Positions 1-8,395 of a stretch of 64,000 nucleotides of DNA are shown one piece after another (positions within the stretch are counted from its first letter, which is position 1; every line of letters begins with the position of its first letter). Made by a program: the position numbers and the translations under genes. Below the pieces are notes generated by a model that was not told the origin of the DNA, did no database searches, and saw only the letters and a program-made list of their open reading frames with translations. Source of the stretch: Streptomyces malachitofuscus (GTDB taxonomy: Bacteria > Actinomycetota > Actinomycetes > Streptomycetales > Streptomycetaceae); assembly GCF_014650055.1 (NCBI RefSeq), contig NZ_BMUF01000008.1, positions 62,001 through 126,000 on the forward strand. The letters run 5' to 3'.

Positions 1-2
1 TC

Positions 3-1136
3 GGCGCCCGACGCGGCCTCGTCGCCCTGGAACCCGCCGACGGACTCGGCCCGGTCACCACCATCGGCCTGGGACTGGCCCGCTCGGACCTCGGCCACAT
101 GGAGACGGTGCCGCGCAGCTCCCTGTCGTACGGCAGGATCCTCGACGGACTGCCCGGCGCCGACGACGGCATCGCCGAGCCCGACCTGCTCGCCGAGAAG
201 GGACTCGATCCGCGCCACCGCGAGGTCGCCGCCCGCCTCGGCTACGCCGCCAGCTTCGCCCTTCCCCTCGCCACCGCGGCCGCCGGTCGCCTGGGCGCCG
301 CGGTGTGGCTCTACGACGAGCCCGCCGAACCGTCGGAGCGCCAACGCCACCTCATCGGTCTGTACGCGCGCCACGCCGCCGAGCACCTGGCCCGGCTCCT
401 CGAACTCGAGCGCACCCGCACGCGCATGGCCACGATGGCCGAGGAACTGCTGCCCTCCCGACTCCCCCGCGTCGCCGGCGTCCAGCTCGCCGCCCGGCAC
501 CGCACCTCCCCGCACGGGGGTGGCGACTGGTACGACGCGCTGCCGCTGCCGGACGCCGCGCTCGGCCTCGCGGTCGGGTCCGTCACCGGGTCGGGCCCCA
601 GCGCCGTCGCCGCGATGGGGCGGCTGCGGGCGTCGCTGCGCGCGTACGCCGTGATGGAGGGCGAGGATCCGGTCGCCGTCCTGTCCGACCTGGAACTGCT
701 GCTGCGGCTCACCGAGCCCGCCCGGTCGGCCACCGCCCTGTTCGGCTACTGCGAACCCGCGCTGCGCCGGATCACGCTCGCCGGGGCCGGGCACAGTCCG
801 CCACTGCTGCTCGGGGAACACCGCACGGAGTTCGTCGAGACCTCGGTCTCCGCCCCGCTGGGCATGCTCGCCTGCTGGGAGGCGCCGAGCGTGGAGGTCC
901 AGGCGGAGCCGGGGGAGACGGTGCTGCTCTACACCGACGGGCTGCTGCACCGTACGGGCGACCCGACGGACCGTGCCTTCGCGCGGCTGCACGCCGCGGC
1001 GGCCGGAGTGCCCAGGGCACTGCGCCGCGACCCCGGCGCCATCGCCGACCACGTCCTGCGCGCGGTGCTGCCGGAGGGGGCGGACACCGGCGACTCCACG
1101 GAGGACGTGGTGCTGCTGGCGGCACGGTTCGAGTAG
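3..1136 (+). CDS. SpoIIE/RsbU-type PP2C phosphatase, 5' end outside window
   Basis: The reading frame is open to the left edge, so the N-terminus is missing; at least 377 residues are present. The first ~140 residues look like the end of a GAF-type sensor followed by a short helix. The C-terminal ~230 residues are a SpoIIE/RsbU-like serine phosphatase domain (GGDWYDALPLPD near nt 520-555; LLYTDGL near nt 925). The usual GDxxGHG metal-binding motif reads GSVTGSG, so one aspartate normally needed for Mn/Mg binding is absent, while the YTDG aspartate remains. Proteins of this family usually dephosphorylate anti-anti-sigma factors; activity here is doubtful. An RsbW-like kinase lies two genes away. 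Family assignment is firm, activity is not. Confidence 0.85.
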   Translation, partial: GARRGLVALEPADGLGPVTTIGLGLARSDLGHMETVPRSSLSYGRILDGLPGADDGIAEPDLLAEKGLDPRHREVAARLGYAASFALPLATAAAGRLGAAVWLYDEPAEPSERQRHLIGLYARHAAEHLARLLELERTRTRMATMAEELLPSRLPRVAGVQLAARHRTSPHGGGDWYDALPLPDAALGLAVGSVTGSGPSAVAAMGRLRASLRAYAVMEGEDPVAVLSDLELLLRLTEPARSATALFGYCEPALRRITLAGAGHSPPLLLGEHRTEFVETSVSAPLGMLACWEAPSVEVQAEPGETVLLYTDGLLHRTGDPTDRAFARLHAAAAGVPRALRRDPGAIADHVLRAVLPEGADTGDSTEDVVLLAARFE

Positions 1137-1260
1137 CCGCGCACGGCCGCGGTCGGCCCGGCTCCTCCGCGTCCCCGGTAACAGGCCCTTCACCGGTTCG
1201 TCCGTTTCCGCCCGACCGTACGATGGGGGGTGGTCCAGTGCCGTATCGAGGAGGATGACC

Positions 1261-2718
1261 GTGGCGGAGGAGCTGCCGGAGACCCCGGAGACTGCCGAAG
1301 AGGAGCCCGTCAAGCAGCGCAAGAACGGCCTGTACCCCGGCGTGTCCGACGAGCTGGCCGAGAACATGAAGAGCGGCTGGGCCGACACCGAGCTGCACGG
1401 CCTGGAGCCGGTCGCGCAGGCAGCCGAGGCCGCCGCACGCCGCGCGGCGCTGTCCGCCCGCTTCCCGGGCGAGCGTCTGGTCGTCCCCGCGGGCAACCTG
1501 AAGACCCGCTCCAACGACACCGAGTACTCCTTCCGCGCGTCGGTCGAGTACGCCTACCTCACCGGCAACCAGACCGAGGACGGCGTCCTCGTCATGGAGC
1601 CCACGGCCGACGGCCACCGGGAGACGATCTACCTCCTGCCCCGGTCGAACCGCGAGAACGGCGAGTTCTGGCTGGACGGCCAGGGCGAGCTGTGGGTCGG
1701 CCGCCGGCACTCCCTCACCGAGGCCGAGAAGCTCTACGGCATCCCCGCCTCCGACGTGCGCGAGCTGCCCGAGGCGCTGCGCGAGGCCACCGGCCCGGTC
1801 CGGGTGGTGCGCGGGTACGACGCCGGGATCGAGGCGGCGCTGACCGACAAGGTCACCGCCGAGCGGGACGAGGAGCTGCGCGTCTTCCTCTCCGAGATGC
1901 GGCTGGTCAAGGACGACTTCGAGATCGGCGAGCTGCAGAAGGCCGTCGACTCCACCGTGCGCGGCTTCGAGGACGTGGTGAAGGTCCTCGACAAGGCCGA
2001 GGCGACCAGCGAGCGCTACATCGAGGGAACGTTCTTCCTGCGCGCCCGGGTGGAGGGCAACGACGTCGGTTACGGCTCCATCTGCGCCGCCGGCCCGCAC
2101 GCCACCACCCTGCACTGGGTGCGCAACGACGGCCCGGTCCGCTCCGGCGACCTGCTGCTGCTCGACGCGGGCGTGGAGACGCACACGTACTACACGGCCG
2201 ACGTCACGCGCACCCTGCCGGTCAACGGCCGCTACACCGAGCTGCAGAAGAAGATCTACGACGCCGTGTACGACGCCCAGGAGGCCGGCATCGCGGCGGT
2301 GAAGCCGGGCGCCAAGTACCGGGACTTCCACGACGCCGCCCAGCGCGTGCTGGCCGAGCGGCTCGTCGAGTGGGGCCTGGTCGAGGGACCCGTGGAGCGG
2401 GTGCTGGAGCTGGGTCTGCAGCGCCGCTGGACGCTGCACGGCACCGGTCACATGCTCGGCATGGACGTCCACGACTGCGCCGCCGCGCGGACCGAGACCT
2501 ACGTCGACGGCACGCTGGAGCCCGGCATGGTGCTCACCGTCGAGCCGGGCCTGTACTTCCAGGCCGACGACCTGACGGTGCCCGAGGAGTACCGGGGCAT
2601 CGGCGTCCGCATCGAGGACGACATCCTCGTCACCGAGGACGGAAACCGGAACCTGTCCGCGGGGCTGCCCCGGCGGTCGGACGAGGTCGAGGCGTGGATG
2701 GCGGGCCTGAAGGGCTGA
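1261..2718 (+). CDS. pepP: Xaa-Pro aminopeptidase (aminopeptidase P, M24B)
   Basis: The product of 485 residues is predicted to remove N-terminal residues that precede proline, using two Mn/Zn ions. It has an N-terminal AMP_N domain (about 50-200, with SNDTEYSFR) and a pita-bread catalytic domain. Metal ligands are visible: D in LLLDAGVE, D in YTADVTRTLP, H in LHGTGHMLG, E in TVEPGLYF and E in GVRIEDD. The GTG start is chosen because GAGGAGG at 1248-1254 is 6 nt upstream; an in-frame ATG at 1255 abuts that site and is less likely. The gene ends just before a strong inverted repeat shared with the convergent gene. Confidence 0.93.
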   Translation: MAEELPETPETAEEEPVKQRKNGLYPGVSDELAENMKSGWADTELHGLEPVAQAAEAAARRAALSARFPGERLVVPAGNLKTRSNDTEYSFRASVEYAYLTGNQTEDGVLVMEPTADGHRETIYLLPRSNRENGEFWLDGQGELWVGRRHSLTEAEKLYGIPASDVRELPEALREATGPVRVVRGYDAGIEAALTDKVTAERDEELRVFLSEMRLVKDDFEIGELQKAVDSTVRGFEDVVKVLDKAEATSERYIEGTFFLRARVEGNDVGYGSICAAGPHATTLHWVRNDGPVRSGDLLLLDAGVETHTYYTADVTRTLPVNGRYTELQKKIYDAVYDAQEAGIAAVKPGAKYRDFHDAAQRVLAERLVEWGLVEGPVERVLELGLQRRWTLHGTGHMLGMDVHDCAAARTETYVDGTLEPGMVLTVEPGLYFQADDLTVPEEYRGIGVRIEDDILVTEDGNRNLSAGLPRRSDEVEAWMAGLKG

Positions 2719-2730
2719 CGCACCGCACGA

Positions 2731-2766
2731 CGACGGCCGGGCACGCGCGCGCGTGCCCGGCCGTCG
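2731..2766. terminator. Perfect 36-nt palindrome, bidirectional terminator
   Basis: Two 18-nt arms (CGACGGCCGGGCACGCGC and its exact complement) meet with no unpaired centre. It lies between the stop of pepP (2718) and the stop of the convergent kinase gene (2767), which abuts it directly. No T-tract follows, as is common in Streptomyces. Confidence 0.85.
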
Positions 2767-3231
2767 CTACACCGCCACCAGCGGCGCGTCCTTGCGCCAC
2801 TTCAGGATCTTGTCGAAGCTCACCACCGCGCCGCCCCGTCCCGGCTTGTTGCCGAAGTGGACATGGTCGGCCAGCTCCTGGATGAGACACAGCCCCCGGC
2901 CGTGCTCCGCGTCCGACGACGCGGGACGGGCCGGCGGACGGGCGTGCGCCCCCGCCGCGGCCGGGAAACCGGGGCCCGCGTCGGCGACCTCGATTCGGCA
3001 CTTCTCCCCGTCGAGATAGGCGGTCACCCGGTACGCCTCCGAAGTGCCGCCGCACGCGGCGTTCCCGCCGTGCTCGACCGCGTTCGCGCACGCCTCGCTG
3101 AGGGCGACGGACAGGTCGTAGGAGATGTCGGGGTCGACACCCGCGGTCTCCATGGTGCCGAGCAGCAGGCGCCGGGCGAGCGGCACACTGGCGGCATCGC
3201 GCCGCAGATGGAGTGACCACCAGATGCTCAT
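2767..3231 (-). CDS. RsbW-like anti-sigma factor / ATP-binding serine kinase
   Basis: This 154-residue protein is a stand-alone GHKL ATPase of the RsbW/SpoIIAB type (HATPase_c_2). The N box is LSEACANAVEHG, the G1 box is VADAGPGF, and the G2 box is GRGLCLIQELADHV. Such proteins in Streptomyces bind sigma factors or phosphorylate anti-sigma antagonists. Its partner is not evident here, although a SpoIIE-like phosphatase is encoded 1.6 kb away. AGGAGG lies 7 nt before the ATG. A loop of about 15 Ala/Pro/Arg-rich residues after the G1 box is typical of actinobacterial members. Confidence 0.9.
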   Translation of the reverse strand: MSIWWSLHLRRDAASVPLARRLLLGTMETAGVDPDISYDLSVALSEACANAVEHGGNAACGGTSEAYRVTAYLDGEKCRIEVADAGPGFPAAAGAHARPPARPASSDAEHGRGLCLIQELADHVHFGNKPGRGGAVVSFDKILKWRKDAPLVAV

Positions 3232-3451
3232 GCTCCAGCCTCCTGGCTGCGGCTCGACATACCGTTACGTATTGCCCTGAGTCGTCGCTCGTAAGCGTGG
3301 AGTTGACGTGACACCGCCCATATGGCGGGTGTGCGACGCTTCCGAACGGTGTATGTGGGACGGCCCGTGGCAGAGGTGATCTACCGGTCCTACCTCATCT
3401 TGCGGACCTGCCGTACGGCGGCCGGGGGGCCGGTGCGATGATGAGGCCGCC

Positions 3452-4261
3452 ATGTCTGCCCCCCACCCGCGCACGATGCGCTCCGGACGAGGACTCCGGG
3501 TTCTGCGGGCCGCGGTGTTCGCCGCGGTCTGCGTCGTGCTGGCCGGGGCAGGTCACACGCTCGCCTCCTGTGACGCCGTTCCGCTGTGGACGCTGGGCGC
3601 GGGATTCGCCGGGGCGGTGGCGGTCGCCGCGCCCCTCGCGGGGCGCACCCGGTCGCTGCCGGGTATCGCGGCGACGCTGGCGTTCGGCCAGACGGCACTG
3701 CACACGCTGTTCGGCCTGGGGCAGCACGGCGCGCCCGGCACGGGTTCGTCGACCGCGCTCTCCGATGCCGCGCTGGTCGAACAGGCGGCGCGGCTGCTGT
3801 GCGGGACCACCGCGGCGGGGATCAGCCCCGCACGGGCCGAGCGCATCCTCGCCGACGCGCGGATCCACCCCGGCGGAGCGGACGCCCACGCGGCGGACGC
3901 CCTGTCGGCCGCCGGGGAGTCCCCGGCGGCCCTGCTGCCGTCGCTTCCGATGCTGCTCGGCCACCTCCTCGCGGCGACCGCCGCGGGGTGGCTGCTGCGC
4001 CGCGGCGACCTGGCCCTGCTGCGCCTGGCCGAACTGTCGGCGCACGGTGTTGCCGAAGGAACCCTCGTACGGTCCCTCCGCGCGGCGCTCGCCCTGGTGC
4101 GTGCCCTGCGCGCCGGGCTCCCGGGAGCACCCGGCGGGATGCCGCGCGTGGCGCGTACCGCACTGCTCGCGCCCCCCGTGCCCCGGACTCCCGTACTCCA
4201 GCACACGGTGATCCGCCGGGGCCCGCCCGCCGCCGTCACCGCACTCGCTCTCGCCGCCTGA
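3452..4261 (+). CDS. Hypothetical integral membrane protein
   Basis: The 269-residue protein has hydrophobic segments near residues 18-40, 48-65, 70-90 and 160-180, and a Pro/Ala-rich C-terminal tail. I recognise no catalytic motif. It lies directly upstream of the copper-handling operon in the same direction, separated by 185 nt, so co-function is possible but not shown. The ATG is preceded by the purine-rich GATGATGAGG. Function unknown. Confidence 0.75.
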   Translation: MSAPHPRTMRSGRGLRVLRAAVFAAVCVVLAGAGHTLASCDAVPLWTLGAGFAGAVAVAAPLAGRTRSLPGIAATLAFGQTALHTLFGLGQHGAPGTGSSTALSDAALVEQAARLLCGTTAAGISPARAERILADARIHPGGADAHAADALSAAGESPAALLPSLPMLLGHLLAATAAGWLLRRGDLALLRLAELSAHGVAEGTLVRSLRAALALVRALRAGLPGAPGGMPRVARTALLAPPVPRTPVLQHTVIRRGPPAAVTALALAA

Positions 4262-4446
4262 CGCGACCGCCACTCCGCCACTGCCGGATCCCCCGGGGGA
4301 GGAGCGGGGCGCCGGCGTCGGCACGCGCGGGTGCGTTCCGTCGCCGGTGTGCGTCCGGGGCGTCCTGGTGAGGACCCCTGCTGCCCGCACACGAGGCGCT
4401 TCCCTCACCGTCAGTGAAACCACAATCGAAGCGGAGTGCTTCTGCC

Positions 4447-5196
4447 ATGAAGGCTTCTCGTATCGCCGCCGCCGGTGCCGTCGCCGGTGTCACCGTCCTC
4501 GCCGTGTCCTCCCCGGCCCTCGCCCACGTCAGCGTGCAGCCCGAGGGCCAGGCGGCGAAGGGCGGTTACGCGACCGTCGGCTTCAAGGTCCCCAACGAGC
4601 GGGACGACGCCTCGACCACCAAGCTCGAGGTCACCTTCCCCACCGACCACCCGCTGGCGTCGGTGATGCCCCAGCCGGTCGAGGGCTGGGACGTCAAGGT
4701 CACCACGTCCAAGCTGGACAAGCCGCTCGAGATGCACGGCAAGAAGATCAACGAGGCCGTCTCCAAGGTCACCTGGACCGCCAAGGGCGACGGCATCCGG
4801 CCCGGCTTCTTCCAGAAGTTCCCGGTGTCCGTGGGCACGCTGCCCGAGGACGCCGACGAACTGGTCTTCAAGGCCCTGCAGACGTACTCCAACAAGGAGG
4901 TCGTCCGCTGGATCGAGGTGCCGCAGGAGGGCCAGGAGGAGCCGGAGCACCCGGCTCCCGTGCTCGCCCTCTCCGAGGCCTCCGGGGACCACCACGGCGC
5001 CTCGGGCGACGACAAGGCCTCCGACGACGCCGGGCAGGCCGAGAACGCCTCCGCCGAGACCACCGGCGCCTCCGACGAGGGTGACTCCGGCGGCACCGAC
5101 ACCACCGCCCGTGTCCTGGGTGTCGTCGGCATCGTGGTCGGCGCCGCGGGCGTCGCCTACGGCGTCCTCGCGGGGCGCCGGCGCACGACCGCCTGA
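4447..5196 (+). CDS. ycnI: YcnI-family (DUF1775) copper-binding exported protein
   Basis: The 249-residue protein has a Sec signal peptide ending ALA, so the mature protein starts HVSVQPEG. An N-terminal histidine of this kind is the copper ligand in characterised YcnI proteins. The DUF1775 beta-sandwich covers about residues 27-165 and includes TWTAKG. An acidic Asp/Glu/Ser-rich linker follows, then a C-terminal membrane helix (about 218-240) ending in RRRR-type basic residues, so it is membrane-anchored. The ATG at 4447 is preferred over one at 4414 because it gives a clean signal peptide. It heads the run ycnI-sco1-pcuAC-copCD-dtpA. Confidence 0.88.
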   Translation: MKASRIAAAGAVAGVTVLAVSSPALAHVSVQPEGQAAKGGYATVGFKVPNERDDASTTKLEVTFPTDHPLASVMPQPVEGWDVKVTTSKLDKPLEMHGKKINEAVSKVTWTAKGDGIRPGFFQKFPVSVGTLPEDADELVFKALQTYSNKEVVRWIEVPQEGQEEPEHPAPVLALSEASGDHHGASGDDKASDDAGQAENASAETTGASDEGDSGGTDTTARVLGVVGIVVGAAGVAYGVLAGRRRTTA

Positions 5197-5290
5197 TCCT
5201 CCTCCTCACGTTCAACGGCGCGCACCGGGGTCGTCCACAGCCCCCCGTGACCCCCGGTGTGCGCCGGAGCACTCACCTCCAGGAACTCCC

Positions 5291-5947
5291 ATGCGCAAGA
5301 AGACCTTCGCGGCCGCGGCCCTGCTCGCCGTCGCCTCCCTCACCCTCTCCGCCTGCGGCAGCGGCAGCGGCGACAGCGGCAGGCCCGTAGCCGTGGTGTC
5401 CGAGGAGGCCGGCTCGGACAAGGCGGCCACGGTTCTCGACAAGCCCTTCGAGAAGCCGGACCTTGTCCTCACCGACACCCGGGGCAAGAAGTACGACTTC
5501 CGCGAGGAGACCGCGGGCCGGCCCACGCTGATCTACTTCGGCTACACCCACTGCCCCGACGTCTGCCCGCTGACCATGAACAACATCGCGGTGGCCAAGA
5601 AGCAGCTGCCCCAGGACCAGCAGGACGAGCTGCGGATCGTGTTCGTCACCACCGACCCGGAGCGGGACACGCCCGCCGCGCTCGGCAAGTGGATCAAGGG
5701 AATCGACTCCCAGGTCGTCGGCCTGACCGGTGACTTCGACACCATCCAGGCCGGCGCCCGCAGCATCGGCATCTCGATCGATCCGCCGCGCAAGGACGGC
5801 AACGGCAAGACCGTCTCCGACCACGGCACCCAGGTCATCGCCTTCTCCCCGAAGACCGACGGCGGCTACGTCCTCTACGGCGAGGACGCCACCGTGGACG
5901 ACTACACCAACGACCTCCCCAAGATCATCAAGGGGGAGAACCCGTGA
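5291..5947 (+). CDS. sco: Sco1/SenC copper chaperone lipoprotein
   Basis: The 218-residue product has a lipoprotein signal with lipobox LSAC (Cys22) and a thioredoxin-like SCO domain. The copper ligands are visible as C88-P-D-V-C92 and His178 (SDHGTQV). Sco proteins deliver copper to cytochrome c oxidase CuA, and in Streptomyces lividans also feed the neighbouring DyP peroxidase. The next gene overlaps its stop by GTGA, indicating translational coupling. Confidence 0.95.
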   Translation: MRKKTFAAAALLAVASLTLSACGSGSGDSGRPVAVVSEEAGSDKAATVLDKPFEKPDLVLTDTRGKKYDFREETAGRPTLIYFGYTHCPDVCPLTMNNIAVAKKQLPQDQQDELRIVFVTTDPERDTPAALGKWIKGIDSQVVGLTGDFDTIQAGARSIGISIDPPRKDGNGKTVSDHGTQVIAFSPKTDGGYVLYGEDATVDDYTNDLPKIIKGENP

Positions 5948-6408
5948 GGCGTCTGACGGCCGCGGCCGTGGCCGTCGCCGGGGCGCTGGCTCTCGCCGGA
6001 TGCGGCGGCTCGGACGGCTCGGGCTCCGGCGACGGCACGGCGGACCTGTCCGTGGGCTCGGCGTACATGCCCCAGCCGGTGTCGGACATGGCCGCCGGCT
6101 TCCTCACGATCACCAACGACGGCGACGCCGCGGACCGGCTGACCTCGGTCAGCAGCGACGTCGCCGGCCAGGTCAGCGTGCACGAGACGGTCGACGGCGC
6201 CATGCAGGAGGTCGAGGCCCTCGCCATCCCGGCCCACGGCAGCCTGGTGCTGGAGAGCGGCGGCAACCATCTGATGTTCGAGCAGCTGAGGAAGAAGCCG
6301 AAGCAGGGTCAGAACGTTTCCGTCGAGTTGCGTTTCGAACGCTCCGACCCCGTCACGGTCGAGATTCCGGTGAAACCGGCCACCTACACCCCGAAGACCG
6401 GACACTGA
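5944..6408 (+). CDS. PCuAC-family extracytoplasmic copper chaperone lipoprotein
   Basis: The 154-residue lipoprotein has lipobox LAGC (Cys20) and a single PCuAC (DUF461) cupredoxin-like domain. It binds Cu(I) outside the membrane and hands it to Sco. Copper-site residues His80, Met87, His109 and Met111 are present. The MX21HXM half of the consensus is kept, but the first His is only six residues before the Met rather than ten. The GTG start overlaps the sco stop (5944-5947). Confidence 0.93.
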   Translation: MRRLTAAAVAVAGALALAGCGGSDGSGSGDGTADLSVGSAYMPQPVSDMAAGFLTITNDGDAADRLTSVSSDVAGQVSVHETVDGAMQEVEALAIPAHGSLVLESGGNHLMFEQLRKKPKQGQNVSVELRFERSDPVTVEIPVKPATYTPKTGH

Positions 6409-6421
6409 GGGAGACACCCCT

Positions 6422-8389
6422 GTGACCCAGACCATCGCCCCCCGCGTGCGGACCCTGGTGCTGCTGTTCCTGGCCGTCACCGGCGCGCTCCTCGCCGGGG
6501 CCGCTCCCGCGTCCGCGCACGCCGCGCTGACCGGCAGCGATCCCGAGCGGGGTGCGGTGGTCGACACGGCACCCACCCAGGTCTCGCTCACCTTCTCCGA
6601 GCGGATCGCGGTCAGCGACGACGCCGTGCGGGTGCTCGACCCCAAGGGCAAGCGGGTGGACAAGGGCGACCCCGCCAACCCGAGCGGCACGACCTACTCC
6701 GTGGGGCTGGTCGGCGGGCTCCCCGACGGCACGTACACCGTGGCCTACCAGGTGGTGTCGGCGGACAGCCATCCCGTCGCCGGGGCCTTCACCTTCTCCA
6801 TCGGCGCGCCCTCCGAGACGTCCGTCTCGGTCTCGGCGCAGGGCTCCGACGACGGCCTGGTCGGCCTGCTGTACGGCTTCGGCCGGTACGTCTCCTACGC
6901 CGGCTTCGTGGTCATGGCCGGCGGGGCGGCGTTCGTGCTCGCCTGCTGGGGGCGCGGTTCCGGGGTCCGGGCGGTGCAGCGGCTCGTGGTCTCCGGATGG
7001 CTGGCGCTCACCGCGGCCACGCTGGGTCTGCTGCTCCTGCGCGGCTCCTACACCACGTCCGGGAAGGCGGGCGACATCTTCGACCTGTCGCTGCTCGGGG
7101 ACGTGCTCCAGACCAAGACGGGCGCGGCACTGGTCTCCCGGCTGCTGCTGCTCGCCGCGGCGGCGCTGTTCATCGCGGTCCTGTTCGGCGCCTACGACAA
7201 GCGGGAGGACGAGGAGAAGCGGGACCTTTCCTTCGGGCTCGCGGTCGGGGGCGCGGTGGTGGCGGCCGGGCTCGCCGCGAGCTGGGCCATGTCCGAGCAT
7301 GCCTCCCAGGGGCTCCAGCCGGGTGTCGCCATGCCCGTCGACGTGCTCCACCTGCTGGCCGTCGCCGCCTGGCTCGGCGGGCTCACCGCGCTGCTCGTCG
7401 CCCTCTTCCGGGCGCCCGCCGAGACGCCGGTCGGCCGGGACGCCGTCCAGCGGTTCTCGCGGCTCGCCTTCGGCAGCGTGGTCACCCTGGTCGTCACCGG
7501 GATCTACCAGAGCTGGCGGCAGCTGGGCTCCTGGTCGGCGTTCACCGACACCCGGTACGGGCAGCTGCTGCTCGTCAAGATCGGGCTCGTGGTGGTGCTG
7601 GTGGGGATCGCCTCCGTCTCGCGGCGGTGGACCGCACGGCTGGCGGAGGCACCCGCGGACGCCGTGCCCGCGCAGGCCGCGGAACAGTCCGACGCGGAGA
7701 CGTCCGGGGCGCGGGCGGGCGTCGCCGCCGCCGGGGGGACCGGGAAGGCCGAGGGCGCTAAGGCGACGTCCGGGGACGGTGAGGCTTCGGGAACGGGATC
7801 CGCGCGGGCCGCTCAGCTCGCCCGGCAGCGGGCCGCGATGGAGACCGCCCGGCAGAAGCGGCTGCGGGACGCCGACCCTCACCGCTCCGGTCTGCGGCGC
7901 TCCGTCCTCGCCGAGGCGGGTGTCGCCGTCGTCCTGCTCGCCGTCACGACCGTGCTGACGCAGACCGAGCCGGGACGCACGGAGCAGGAGGCCAAGGCTG
8001 CCGGCTCCTCCTCGTCCTCCGCGTCCGCCCCCACCGGCCAGGGCACCGGAGCGGTGACCCTGACCATGCCCTTCGACACCGGCGGCAAGAACGGCAAGGG
8101 TGTCGTCTCGATCGACCTCGAGCCCGCCCGGGTCGGGGACAACGTCATGCACGTCTATGTCGACGGCCCGGACGGCCGTCCCGTCGACCTTCCCGAGGTG
8201 AAGGTCGCCTTCACCCTCTCCGCCAAGGACATCGGGCCGCTGCCCGTCGTCCCCGACCACATCACCACCGGGCACTGGTCGGCGAGCGGAGTGCAGCTCC
8301 CCATGGCGGGTGACTGGACGATCGAGGTGACGGTGCGCACCTCCGACATCGACCAGGTGACCGTCTCGAAGAACGCGCAGATCGGCTGA
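6422..8389 (+). CDS. copCD: CopC-CopD fusion copper protein with C-terminal exported domain
   Basis: The 655-residue protein starts with a signal peptide ending SA, so the mature N-terminus is HAALTGSDP, with the copper-binding His1 of CopC (His33 of the precursor). The CopC domain covers about 33-132 and has the second ligand motif VSADSHPVAG. Eight or so membrane helices of the CopD domain follow (about 150-415), then an Ala/Glu-rich cytoplasmic stretch, another helix near 500, and a C-terminal beta domain (about 545-655). GAGGGAGA precedes the GTG start. It probably brings copper across or to the membrane for the neighbouring peroxidase. Confidence 0.92.
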   Translation: MTQTIAPRVRTLVLLFLAVTGALLAGAAPASAHAALTGSDPERGAVVDTAPTQVSLTFSERIAVSDDAVRVLDPKGKRVDKGDPANPSGTTYSVGLVGGLPDGTYTVAYQVVSADSHPVAGAFTFSIGAPSETSVSVSAQGSDDGLVGLLYGFGRYVSYAGFVVMAGGAAFVLACWGRGSGVRAVQRLVVSGWLALTAATLGLLLLRGSYTTSGKAGDIFDLSLLGDVLQTKTGAALVSRLLLLAAAALFIAVLFGAYDKREDEEKRDLSFGLAVGGAVVAAGLAASWAMSEHASQGLQPGVAMPVDVLHLLAVAAWLGGLTALLVALFRAPAETPVGRDAVQRFSRLAFGSVVTLVVTGIYQSWRQLGSWSAFTDTRYGQLLLVKIGLVVVLVGIASVSRRWTARLAEAPADAVPAQAAEQSDAETSGARAGVAAAGGTGKAEGAKATSGDGEASGTGSARAAQLARQRAAMETARQKRLRDADPHRSGLRRSVLAEAGVAVVLLAVTTVLTQTEPGRTEQEAKAAGSSSSSASAPTGQGTGAVTLTMPFDTGGKNGKGVVSIDLEPARVGDNVMHVYVDGPDGRPVDLPEVKVAFTLSAKDIGPLPVVPDHITTGHWSASGVQLPMAGDWTIEVTVRTSDIDQVTVSKNAQIG

Positions 8390-8395
8390 ACCACC

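Noticed and set aside
772..2472. Long minus-strand frame (566 codons) opposite the phosphatase and pepP genes
   Set aside because: It mirrors the high third-position GC of the plus-strand genes and has no motif or ribosome site.
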